NCBI GenBank assembly: GCA_900547995.1
Contig: URIY01000032.1
Coordinates: 1 to 20,959, forward strand
DNA length: 20,959 nt
From: an uncultured Mycoplasmatota bacterium
GTDB taxonomy: Bacteria; Bacillota_I; Bacilli_A; RF39; UBA660
Reading direction: 5' to 3'
Below the pieces are notes generated by a model. It ran no database searches. It was not told where the DNA came from and was given only the letters and a program-made list of their open reading frames with translations. A program made the position numbers and the translations under genes. Positions 7,094-15,190 of this stretch are shown here, one piece after another (positions within the stretch are counted from its first letter, which is position 1; the number at the start of each line of letters is the position of its first letter).

Positions 7094-8161
7094 GTGAAAA
7101 AAGTGCTATATGTTTCTAATATTGAAGTCCCATATCGCACAGAGTTTTTTAATCAATTTTCTAAATATTGTAATTTAACAGTTTTATACGAACGAGAAAA
7201 ATCATCAAATAGGGATGAACTTTGGTCCAAAAGTAAAAAAAGCAATTTTAAAATACAATATTTAAATGGAATAAAAATAAAGAATGAATATGCCTTGGAC
7301 ATTAAAATTTTAAGATATGTTTTTTCTAAAAAATTTGATAAAATTATTTTAGGTTGTTATAATAGTCCATCACAAATGTTGGCCATTATATTATTGAAAT
7401 TATTTCACAAAAAGTATTATTTAAATATTGATGGTGAGTATTTTATAGGAGATAAAGGAATAAAAAATAAAATAAAAAGATTTTTTATTAAAGGGGCATG
7501 TAGTTATTTTATTGCAGGCGAACAGTCGGCAATGAATTTAAAAAAAATTGTTAATTGTTCTCCCATAATACCTTATTATTTTAGTTCATTAACTGATTAT
7601 GAACTAGAACAAAATAAAAATAATAAAAATAATAATAAAAATGATTGTATTTTAGTAATAGGACAATATTTTGATTATAAGGGGCTTGATATAGCTTTAC
7701 AAGTTGCTAAAAAAAATCAAAACTTAAAATACAAATTTATTGGTATGGGAAATAAAACCAATTTGTTTCTGAAAAATGTAAATGATATGAATTTATCTAA
7801 TGTAGAAGTTACCCCTTTTTTATCAAAAAAAGAATTGTATAATGAATATAGAAATTGTAAATTATTATTATTGCCTTCAAAAAAAGAATGCTGGGGATTA
7901 GTTATTAATGAAGCAGCATCTTTTGGAACACCTATAATTTCTACTGATGGCAGCGGGGCGGCAATTGAATTTTTGGCTAGAGATTATCCACAATTTCTAG
8001 CTGAAAGCGGAAATGCAGATGATATATATAATAAAATAATTAATTTATTTGCTTTTGATGAAGTAGAAGAATATAAAAATTACTTGATAGGCAGGAGTCA
8101 AGCATATTCGATAGAAAAAAGTGTACAATATCATTTGAATATAATTAATATAGATAATTGA
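7094..8161 (+). CDS. GT4-like glycosyltransferase
   Basis: This is a 355-residue GT-B fold glycosyltransferase. The N-terminal half begins KKVLYVSNIEVPYRTEFFN and lacks the GG loop of classical GT4 acceptor domains; ILGCYNSPSQ and LNIDGEYF follow. An Asn/Lys-rich linker (174-183) separates it from the donor domain, which has VIGQYFDYKGLDIAL (188-202) and the E-x7-E pair E265/E273 in SKKECWGLVINE, then TPIISTDGSGAAIEFL. Such enzymes extend the lipid-linked repeat unit at the cytoplasmic face. The start is GTG with TGAGG a few bases upstream. A 75-nt gap precedes it, AT-rich and with only a weak GTTCAA/TTGAAC inverted repeat, so an internal promoter cannot be excluded. The donor sugar is unknown. 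Confidence 0.85.
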   Translation: MKKVLYVSNIEVPYRTEFFNQFSKYCNLTVLYEREKSSNRDELWSKSKKSNFKIQYLNGIKIKNEYALDIKILRYVFSKKFDKIILGCYNSPSQMLAIILLKLFHKKYYLNIDGEYFIGDKGIKNKIKRFFIKGACSYFIAGEQSAMNLKKIVNCSPIIPYYFSSLTDYELEQNKNNKNNNKNDCILVIGQYFDYKGLDIALQVAKKNQNLKYKFIGMGNKTNLFLKNVNDMNLSNVEVTPFLSKKELYNEYRNCKLLLLPSKKECWGLVINEAASFGTPIISTDGSGAAIEFLARDYPQFLAESGNADDIYNKIINLFAFDEVEEYKNYLIGRSQAYSIEKSVQYHLNIINIDN

Positions 8162-8216
8162 TAATAAAAATGTTTACAAAAATTTATATATAAAATAATT
8201 AAGTAGGTGATAATTT

Positions 8217-10460
8217 ATGAAAATCGCAATGTTAGGACATAAAAGAATTCCATCTAGGGAGGGTGGTGTAGAGGTAGTCGTTGAAGAACTTTCAACGAGA
8301 ATGGTGAACAGAGGACATGATGTTGTTTGCTATAATAGAGGTGGTAAGCATGTTGCCGGTAGCAAATTTTCTGAAGAATCAAAAAGAGAATATAAAGGTG
8401 TTAAATTAAAAAAAGTTATCACTATTGATAAAAAGGGATTAGCTGCTATGACATCATCTTTTTTTGCTACAGTTAAAGCATTATTTTCTAAAGCAAAAGT
8501 AATACATTATCATGCTGAAGGGCCATGTGCTATGATGTGGATTATCAAATGGTTTAGTAATAAAAAGGTTATAGTAACAATTCATGGCCTTGATTGGCAA
8601 AGGGCTAAATGGGGTGGATTAGCAACCAAATATATTAAATTTGGTGAAAAAATGGCTGTTAAATATGCTGATGAAATTATTGTATTATCAGCGAATGTTA
8701 AAAAATATTTTAAAGATACATATAATCGTGAAACTATCTTTATACCAAACGGCATAAGTAAACCTGCAATAAAAAGTGCAAAATTTATTACTGAAAAATA
8801 TAATTTAAAAAAAGATGATTATATTTTATATTTAGGGCGTATCGTTCCAGAAAAAGGTGTTCATTATTTGCTTGAAGCATTTAGTAAAATAAAAACTGAT
8901 AAAAAGCTTGTTATTGCTGGTGGCTCTAGTGATACTGCTTCTTATTATAGTGTAATTAAAGAATTAGCAAAAAAAGATGATAGAGTAATTTTGACGGGTT
9001 TTGTACAAGGTGAGGAATTATATGAATTATTCAGTAATGCATATGTATATTGTTTACCTAGTGATTTAGAAGGAATGCCACTCAGTTTATTGGAAGCTAT
9101 GAGTTATGGCAATTGTTGTTTAACATCTAATATAGATGAATGCAGTGAAGTGATTGAAGATAAAGGTATTACTTTTGAAAAAAGTAATGTTGATGATTTA
9201 GAAGAAAAATTGAATGATTTAATCAAAAATAAAAATAAAGTAAGAGAATATAAAAAAAATGCCCAAGAATTTATTTTAAATAAATATAATTGGGATGATG
9301 TTACGGATGAAACATTAAATTTATATAACAACAAGATTAATGATTATAGTCGCTTTTCGTTGAATAATAAAAAATTATATTATATATTTTTTGTTTCATC
9401 TTTATTATATTGGTTATTAGAAGCATCCCTAGTAAATAGTGGTTTAAATTTATCATTCTCAAAAATATTGCCAATAGTTGGTATTTTATCATTTTCTATA
9501 ATGTGGATTAATACTGTATTTACTAAAAAAGAATATATTACGCAATTTATTATGTTATTTGTTTTAGTATTTGTTTATTTTAAATCCGGTATGCAAAATA
9601 ATGGCTTATTATTATTCTTTCCCGCGATTGTTGGCTTGAAAAATATAAAAATTTATGATGTGGTAAACATAATGTTTAAAACCTTACTTATTTTTTCTCT
9701 TGTATTTTCTCTTTTGTGTGTATTCCAAATTGTTCCTGTAGTACAATTTACTAAACAGGAGGCTTTATTTGGTATTAAATTTAACATGTTAAAATTAGCA
9801 AATCAGCATGGCAATACAATTTTTGTTATTTTTTTCAATTTAATTGCTTCTTATACATATGTTAATTATAAAAAAAATAATTTAAAGAGATGTGTTTTTT
9901 TGCAAGTATTAGTTATAATTATTTATCATATTTTACAGTCTAGGACAGGGTTATTAATGTGTACTTCTGTTATTTGGGGTAGCTATATTATAAAAAAAAT
10001 TAATATTAAAAAAAATAAACCTTTTCTATTTATTGAAAGGAATTTTGTTTCTTTATTTTATTTAGTAGTTTTTTTTATTGGTAATTATTTAAAAAATACT
10101 TTTATTTATTCTTTTTTAAATAAATTAATATCTGCTAGAATAGAGGAGGTGTCTCATTATCTAGAAAATGTTGGCATGTTGCCTAAATCTATACAGTATG
10201 ATTGGATTTGTGATAATACTCAAGTTAAAATAATGGCTAGTTATGGAATTATTTTTACAATTATATATTGTTTAATTTATTATAAGTGTATAAAAAAATT
10301 ACAACAAAAAAATAAGAATATTGAAATATTTTTTATAATAATTTATTTATTATATAGTTATGCTGAGGTATCGTTTGTAAAGCCCGTATCAGATTTTAGT
10401 ATGCTATTTTTGGTTTATGCATTTAATAGTATGAGGTGTAAAGATGAAGAAAATTGTTAA
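8217..10460 (+). CDS. Fusion of GT4 glycosyltransferase and O-antigen-polymerase-like (Wzy) membrane domain
   Basis: This is one uninterrupted 747-codon frame with two different parts. Residues 1 to about 375 form a complete GT4 enzyme: MLGHKRIPSREGGVEVVVEE (GG 16-17), TIHGLDWQRAKW (121-132), YLGRIVPEKG (205-214, R208, K213) and E285-x7-E293 in LEGMPLSLLE. From about 386 to 738 the chain becomes strongly hydrophobic, with roughly ten or eleven membrane helices and Wzy-like features: ANQHGNT (528-534) as in the family's H-x-N segment, LQSRTGLL (573-580), and a hydrophilic external loop with LISARIEE (637-644). No other polymerase gene is seen in the operon, so this half probably supplies it. 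The start ATG has AGGTGA at 8205-8210. The 3' end overlaps the next gene by 17 nt. The Wzy call comes from topology and short motifs and is less certain than the GT4 call. Confidence 0.85.
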   Translation: MKIAMLGHKRIPSREGGVEVVVEELSTRMVNRGHDVVCYNRGGKHVAGSKFSEESKREYKGVKLKKVITIDKKGLAAMTSSFFATVKALFSKAKVIHYHAEGPCAMMWIIKWFSNKKVIVTIHGLDWQRAKWGGLATKYIKFGEKMAVKYADEIIVLSANVKKYFKDTYNRETIFIPNGISKPAIKSAKFITEKYNLKKDDYILYLGRIVPEKGVHYLLEAFSKIKTDKKLVIAGGSSDTASYYSVIKELAKKDDRVILTGFVQGEELYELFSNAYVYCLPSDLEGMPLSLLEAMSYGNCCLTSNIDECSEVIEDKGITFEKSNVDDLEEKLNDLIKNKNKVREYKKNAQEFILNKYNWDDVTDETLNLYNNKINDYSRFSLNNKKLYYIFFVSSLLYWLLEASLVNSGLNLSFSKILPIVGILSFSIMWINTVFTKKEYITQFIMLFVLVFVYFKSGMQNNGLLLFFPAIVGLKNIKIYDVVNIMFKTLLIFSLVFSLLCVFQIVPVVQFTKQEALFGIKFNMLKLANQHGNTIFVIFFNLIASYTYVNYKKNNLKRCVFLQVLVIIIYHILQSRTGLLMCTSVIWGSYIIKKINIKKNKPFLFIERNFVSLFYLVVFFIGNYLKNTFIYSFLNKLISARIEEVSHYLENVGMLPKSIQYDWICDNTQVKIMASYGIIFTIIYCLIYYKCIKKLQQKNKNIEIFFIIIYLLYSYAEVSFVKPVSDFSMLFLVYAFNSMRCKDEENC

Positions 10461-11355
10461 ATTAAAACAGTATATTAAGAATGGATTATTGTTTGATAAA
10501 ATATTCTGTTATTTTTTAATAAGATTAGGATATTCTAATATGAAAATTCAGGTATATCAAGTAAGAAATAAACAATTTAATAAATTAAAACATAAATATA
10601 AAAAAATTTTGAATAAAAAATATTTAAAGACGAGTGAGATTGGCATTAATAAAAATGTATGGGTTTGTTGGCTGCAAGGTAAAGAGAATGCACCTGCTGA
10701 AGTAAAAAAGTGCATTGCATCAATATATAAAAGGTTTGAAAAAAGTAGTATTATTTTTATTGATCAATTTAATTATAAAGATTATATTGATATACCCGAT
10801 TATATTGAAAAAAAATGGGAAAATGGAATTATTCCTAATGCATTATTTTCCGACATTATTCGTACTTTGTTATTAATAGAATATGGTGGATTGTGGATTG
10901 ATGCAACAACTATGCTGTTGGACGATATACCTAAATATGTATATAAGAATGATTTTTTTATGTTTGATATGCGTGGGGAAGATGATATATTAATATATAA
11001 TAATTGGTTTATATATTCAAAGAAAGATTGTCATATTTTTAAATATGAACGAGATTTTTTATTTGAATATTGGAAAAAAGAATCTAAAGTTAGAGAATAT
11101 TTTATATGGCATTTGTTTATGAGAATGATTTATGAGAAATTTCCTGATGATTTTAAAAATATTGAATATTATCCGCATTCAATTACACATATGCTACATG
11201 AAAATATTTATAATAAAGTTGATGACAAATATTTGATTTCCGTAAAAAAAATTTGCCCAATTCAAAAACTTACATATAAAATTGATTACACAAAATTGAG
11301 TGAAGAATCGTTATATAATAAAATTTTTAAGGAAGATGATTTTAAATATGAATAA
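10444..11355 (+). CDS. GT32-type capsular polysaccharide synthesis glycosyltransferase
   Basis: This is a 303-residue protein of the capsular polysaccharide synthesis / GT32 group. The N-terminal 60 residues are basic and partly hydrophobic (membrane association). The GT-A core begins NVWVCWLQGKENAP (71-84) with the W-x-G-x3-P start of the family, continues with an LFSDIIRTLLLIEYGGLWID segment (134-153), and has the donor/metal motif in GGLWIDATT (148-156, D153). Related enzymes transfer hexoses or HexNAc from nucleotide donors. ATG 10444 lies within the last codons of the upstream fusion gene and has AGGTG at 10434-10438, so the pair is probably translationally coupled. It would make the fourth glycosyltransferase of the locus. 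Donor and linkage are unknown. Confidence 0.88.
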   Translation: MKKIVKLKQYIKNGLLFDKIFCYFLIRLGYSNMKIQVYQVRNKQFNKLKHKYKKILNKKYLKTSEIGINKNVWVCWLQGKENAPAEVKKCIASIYKRFEKSSIIFIDQFNYKDYIDIPDYIEKKWENGIIPNALFSDIIRTLLLIEYGGLWIDATTMLLDDIPKYVYKNDFFMFDMRGEDDILIYNNWFIYSKKDCHIFKYERDFLFEYWKKESKVREYFIWHLFMRMIYEKFPDDFKNIEYYPHSITHMLHENIYNKVDDKYLISVKKICPIQKLTYKIDYTKLSEESLYNKIFKEDDFKYE

Positions 11356-12769
11356 AAAGTATAGCTATCTTTTAAAAAATATAGGTATTTTGACAATTAG
11401 TAATTTTGGTTCTAAAATTCTTAGTTTTATTTTAATTCCACTATATACATCTATTTTATCTACAGAACAATATGGATTGTTTGACTTATATACAACAACA
11501 ATTTTACTATTAATACCAATTTTGACTTTAGATATTGTACAATCTGTGATGCGGTTCAGTTTAGACCAAACATGTGATAGACAAGCAGTGTTTAAAGTAG
11601 GGATGAATAGGATAGTAAAATCTTCTATAATAATTATAATTATCGTTTTTATAAATTACATTTTTAATCTTATACCTATTTTTAATTCTTTTCCAATTTT
11701 TTTTATTGCTTTGTTTATTTTGGAATGCTTTTATTCATTATTTTCACAGTTTGCTAGAGGTTGTGAAAATATAAGAGCTGTAGCAATTGCTGGCTTAATA
11801 AATTCAATTATAATGCTTTTGACTAATATATTATTTTTAATGGTATTTAAAATGGGTATTGATGGTTACTTCTTTGCTTATATATTATCATATTTATTTT
11901 CAATTATATACTTGATTTTTAAATTAAAAATTTTAAATATTGTTGATAAATGTAGAGTTGATAAAAATTTAAAAAACAAAATGGAGCGTTATAGTAAACC
12001 ATTGATTATAAGTGATATAAGTTGGTGGTTTAATAATGTATCTGATAGATATACAGTTACATGGCTTTGCGGAGTGGCTTCAAACGGAATTTATTCAGTT
12101 GCATATAAGATTCCATCAATTTTAAATGTTTTTCAAAGTATATTTAATCAGGCATGGACAATATCAGCCGTAAAGGAGTTTGATTCTAAAAATATTAGTT
12201 TTTTTTCTAATATATACAAAGTATATAATTGTGGTATGGTCATAATATGCTCATTATTAATTGTTATTAATAAATTAATAGCAAAAATACTATTTTCTAA
12301 TGAATTCTTTTTAGCATGGCAATATTCACCATTTTTGATGATTTCAGTAGTTTTTGGCGCATTGTCAGGATTGTTAGGAGGCATTTTTAGTGCATCTAAA
12401 AATTCATCATCTTTGGCAAAAACAACATTTGTTGGTGCTTTAATAAATATTTCTCTTAATATATTTTTAGTCTATTTTATGGGGCCAATTGGTGCTGCAA
12501 TTTCTACATTAATATCATATTTTGTAGTATGGTTATTAAGATATATTAGTGTAAAAAAAATATTAAATATCAATATCAAATTAACGAAGGATATTTGTGC
12601 CTATATTATTTTATTAATTCAATCATCAATATATTTTATAGATGTTAACTATATTATATTATATTTATTGGAAATTTTATTTATTTGTATTATAATAGTA
12701 ATATATGCAAGAGAATTAAAGTTTATTTTTAATAAATTTTTAAATAATATTGGGAGGAAATCAATTTGA
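11348..12769 (+). CDS. wzx: Wzx-type oligosaccharide flippase
   Basis: This is a 473-residue polytopic membrane protein of the MOP/Wzx family, with about 12-14 hydrophobic helices. The N-terminus MNKKYSYLLKNIGILTISNF plus GSKILSFILIPLYTSILSTE, then QYGLFDLYTTT, is the classic flippase opening; QFARGCENIRAVA and a late LLGGIFSASKNSSS fit too. It should move the undecaprenyl-linked repeat unit to the outer face before polymerisation. ATG 11348 was chosen because family members begin just before the KNIGILT helix. Longer frames from GTG 11300 or ATG 11336 add a basic tail with no well-spaced ribosome site. It overlaps the GT32 gene by 8 nt and lacks a strong site of its own, implying coupled translation. 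The next gene starts inside its stop (TTGA). Confidence 0.93.
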   Translation: MNKKYSYLLKNIGILTISNFGSKILSFILIPLYTSILSTEQYGLFDLYTTTILLLIPILTLDIVQSVMRFSLDQTCDRQAVFKVGMNRIVKSSIIIIIIVFINYIFNLIPIFNSFPIFFIALFILECFYSLFSQFARGCENIRAVAIAGLINSIIMLLTNILFLMVFKMGIDGYFFAYILSYLFSIIYLIFKLKILNIVDKCRVDKNLKNKMERYSKPLIISDISWWFNNVSDRYTVTWLCGVASNGIYSVAYKIPSILNVFQSIFNQAWTISAVKEFDSKNISFFSNIYKVYNCGMVIICSLLIVINKLIAKILFSNEFFLAWQYSPFLMISVVFGALSGLLGGIFSASKNSSSLAKTTFVGALINISLNIFLVYFMGPIGAAISTLISYFVVWLLRYISVKKILNINIKLTKDICAYIILLIQSSIYFIDVNYIILYLLEILFICIIIVIYARELKFIFNKFLNNIGRKSI

Positions 12770-13602
12770 TAAAATTAAGTAATAATCAATTAGAAAATTT
12801 AAAAAAAATCGAATTAGATATTTTAAAAGAAGTTGATGATATTTGCCGAAAAAATGATATAAAATATTCATTGGCATTTGGTTCATTAATAGGTGCTGTA
12901 AGACATAAAGGCTTTATCCCTTGGGATGACGATATTGATATAATGATGGAAAGAAGATATTATAATAGGTTTATAAATATTTGTAGTGAAAAATTAAATA
13001 ATGATTATTTTATCGTTTGTTTTGAGAAAAATAAAAATTATGCTCTTCCATTTGCAAAAGTAATGAAAAAAAATACACTTTTGGAAGAAATATCTTTATC
13101 TACTACAAAGGCACCTAAAGGAATATTTATAGATATTTTTCCATTGGATAATACTTCTTCTAATGAGAAAGAACGAAAATATTTATATTCTAGGAAAGAT
13201 AAAATTAAAAAGATACTTTTTTGTAAATGTAATTACTGCTTTCACCATAGTAAGATTAAATTATTTGCCTATAGATGTATGAAGATAATATATTTACCAT
13301 TATCACATAATTATTTAGTTAATTTATTTTATAAAAATATCGCCAATCATAGAAAAGATAATGATAATAAATATATTAGTAGCATATGTGGTACTTCTAG
13401 TATGAGTGAAACAACGTGGTTATCAAATGATTTTGATGAGTATATTGATATTCCATTTGAAAATTTAAATGCAATGGTGGCTAAGGGATATAAGAATATT
13501 TTAAAACAAACTTATGGTGATTATATGAAATTGCCACCAAAAGAACAACAAGTACCACATCACTATGTGGTAAATATTTGCTTTGATACAAGTAATAAAT
13601 AA
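12766..13602 (+). CDS. licD: LicD-family phosphotransferase
   Basis: This is a 278-residue protein of the LicD/FKRP family, which belongs to the nucleotidyltransferase-fold superfamily and moves a phospho-alcohol (phosphocholine, ribitol phosphate or similar) from a CDP donor to a glycan. The core has LAFGSLIGAVRHKGFIPWDD followed by DIDIMM: GS at 39-40, R46-H47 and the metal-binding WDDDID at 53-58. FIDIFPLDN follows, and YGDYMKLPPKEQQVPHH is the usual LicD end motif. The start is TTG at 12766 (overlapping the flippase stop), supported by GGGAGG eight bases upstream and by no ATG nearby. The next gene is a cytidylyltransferase that could make its CDP donor, so together they probably place a phospho-substituent on the repeat unit. 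No choline kinase or choline uptake genes are present. Confidence 0.93.
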   Translation: MIKLSNNQLENLKKIELDILKEVDDICRKNDIKYSLAFGSLIGAVRHKGFIPWDDDIDIMMERRYYNRFINICSEKLNNDYFIVCFEKNKNYALPFAKVMKKNTLLEEISLSTTKAPKGIFIDIFPLDNTSSNEKERKYLYSRKDKIKKILFCKCNYCFHHSKIKLFAYRCMKIIYLPLSHNYLVNLFYKNIANHRKDNDNKYISSICGTSSMSETTWLSNDFDEYIDIPFENLNAMVAKGYKNILKQTYGDYMKLPPKEQQVPHHYVVNICFDTSNK

Positions 13603-13625
13603 AAAATTTAATTGGAGGAAGAATT

Positions 13626-14072
13626 ATGAAGAAATATCGTATAGGATATACATGTGGTGTATATGATTTGTTTCACATTGGACATTTAAATTTATTTGAA
13701 AAATGTAAAGAAATGTGTGATGTATTGATTGTTGGTGTATGTAATGATGAATATGTAACACAAATAAAGAAGAAAAAGCCAATAATTTCAGAAGAAGAAA
13801 GACTTAGAATAATAAATGCTTTAAAAGTCGTTGATGCTGCATATTTAATTGATATTGAAACAACAAATGATAAAATGAAGGCTTTAAGTGATTTTAAATT
13901 TGATGTTTTATTTTCTGGTGATGATTGGAAAGGATCAGAAAGATATAAAAAAACAGAGGAAGACTTTAAAAAATTGGGTGTACATATTGAATATTTTCCT
14001 TATACAAAAAATGTTTCAACTACAATGATTAAGGAAAAAATTAAAATGGGCAGTGAAAATAAATATCAATAA
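13626..14072 (+). CDS. Cytidylyltransferase of the glycerol-3-phosphate cytidylyltransferase type
   Basis: This is a 148-residue nucleotidyltransferase that should join CTP to a phospho-alcohol to give a CDP-activated group. Family marks are GVYDLFHIGH (11-20) with the catalytic HIGH at 17-20, the GDDWKGS segment (98-104) as in TagD, and STT at 131-133. The usual RTEGISTT motif reads YTKNVSTT here, so the family arginine and glycine are replaced; the substrate may differ from sn-glycerol-3-phosphate. Length is slightly above TagD (about 130). The strong GGAGGA site at 13614-13619 fits ATG 13626. It follows the LicD gene by 23 nt and is its natural partner. gpsA at the end of the window could supply glycerol-3-phosphate. 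LicC, the phosphocholine enzyme, belongs to another fold, so choline is less likely. Confidence 0.88.
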   Translation: MKKYRIGYTCGVYDLFHIGHLNLFEKCKEMCDVLIVGVCNDEYVTQIKKKKPIISEEERLRIINALKVVDAAYLIDIETTNDKMKALSDFKFDVLFSGDDWKGSERYKKTEEDFKKLGVHIEYFPYTKNVSTTMIKEKIKMGSENKYQ

Positions 14073-14147
14073 AATAATACTAAGTACATTTTTATTGATA
14101 TGTTTATTATAGTTCGAAATAGGATTATTTGAAGGAAGTTAATAAGT

Positions 14148-15176
14148 ATGAAAAAAAATAATTTTATTGCTATTATATTATTAATTATTGTATTATTTGG
14201 CGGTTCCTGTTCTAAAAATGAAAAAAATAATATTATAGACAAGAAATTTGAACAAGAACAGTTGCAGGAACCAATTGCTGAGAGGAAAATTGAAGTTGTT
14301 GATATGGAATCAAATTCAAGACCTTATGCAGTGGTTGTTAATAATTTTCCAAGTGCTGTTAAGGTACAAACAGGTCTTTCTGATGCGTATTTGATTTATG
14401 AAATGCCAGTAGAAGGTGGTATGTCAAGATCTCTAGCATTATATAAAGATAAAGTGACTTCAAAAATTGGGACAGTTAGAAGTGCTAGACATAATTTTTT
14501 AGATTATGTTATGGAAAACGATGCTATCTTTGTTCATTTTGGATATAGTCATTATGCACAAAAAGAAATACCTACTTTAGGTATAAATAATATTAATGGT
14601 TTATTTGATTCACCATTTTGGCGAGAGAATCCAGAAGGGTTAGCTACGGAGCATACAGCATATACAAGTTTAGAAAAATGTAATGAAGTCGCTAAAAATA
14701 AAGGATATAGATTGACAACAGAAAACAAAGGGGTTTTGAATTATAGTTTAAATGAAGTTGATTTAAGTAAAATAGATGATAATATAATTGCAAATAATGT
14801 GACCGTTACATACTCAAATAATTATTATGAAGTAAATTTTAAATATGATGAAAATTCTAAAAAATATAAAAGATATGTAAATGGAATTGCTCATACAGAT
14901 TATTTTACTAAGGAACATTTTTCAGCAAAAAATATTATTGTAGTAAAATTTAATTTTGTTAATGCAAGTGATAATTATTATTTAGATTTTAAAAATGTTG
15001 GAACTGGAAATGGATATTATATAACTAATGGCTATGCAATTCCAATTACGTGGGAAAAGAAAGATAGAGCATCTAAAACACTTTATAAAAAATTAGATGG
15101 TACTGAAATAAATGTTAATGATGGAACTACTTATATAATGATGCAATCAGCCAATATAGAAACAAAGATTAATTAG
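14148..15176 (+). CDS. DUF3048-family lipoprotein
   Basis: This is a 342-residue predicted lipoprotein. The signal peptide has basic KKNN, a hydrophobic core and a lipobox ending FGGSC with the lipidated cysteine at 21; glycine at -3 is slightly atypical. After a short polar linker comes the DUF3048 N-terminal domain (about 57-200), recognisable by RPYAVVVNNFPSAVKVQTGL, YEMPVEGGMSRSLALY and GTVRSARH. A C-terminal subdomain (about 215-335) contains TYSNNYYEV, the KNIIVVKFNFV strand and GNGYYITNG. This is the YerB-like group of exported proteins of unknown function in Bacillota. It starts after a 75-nt AT-rich gap, with AAGGAAG upstream, and is 15 nt ahead of the LCP gene. That pairing suggests a role at the outer membrane face in wall anchoring, which is inference. 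Confidence 0.9.
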   Translation: MKKNNFIAIILLIIVLFGGSCSKNEKNNIIDKKFEQEQLQEPIAERKIEVVDMESNSRPYAVVVNNFPSAVKVQTGLSDAYLIYEMPVEGGMSRSLALYKDKVTSKIGTVRSARHNFLDYVMENDAIFVHFGYSHYAQKEIPTLGINNINGLFDSPFWRENPEGLATEHTAYTSLEKCNEVAKNKGYRLTTENKGVLNYSLNEVDLSKIDDNIIANNVTVTYSNNYYEVNFKYDENSKKYKRYVNGIAHTDYFTKEHFSAKNIIVVKFNFVNASDNYYLDFKNVGTGNGYYITNGYAIPITWEKKDRASKTLYKKLDGTEINVNDGTTYIMMQSANIETKIN

Positions 15177-15190
15177 TATGAGAGGTTATT

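Noticed and set aside
9104..9334. Minus-strand frame inside the GT-Wzy fusion gene, and similar minus-strand frames elsewhere
   Set aside because: They lie opposite conserved coding sequence, are low-complexity, and have no ribosome site or family features.
11300..11347. Longer flippase start at GTG 11300 or ATG 11336
   Set aside because: No well-spaced ribosome binding site, and the extra basic residues are not typical of the family; ATG 11348 gives the usual N-terminus.
14073..14147. Internal promoter before the DUF3048 gene
   Set aside because: TTGATA at 14095-14100 has no good -10 box at a 16-18 nt distance; no firm promoter can be named.
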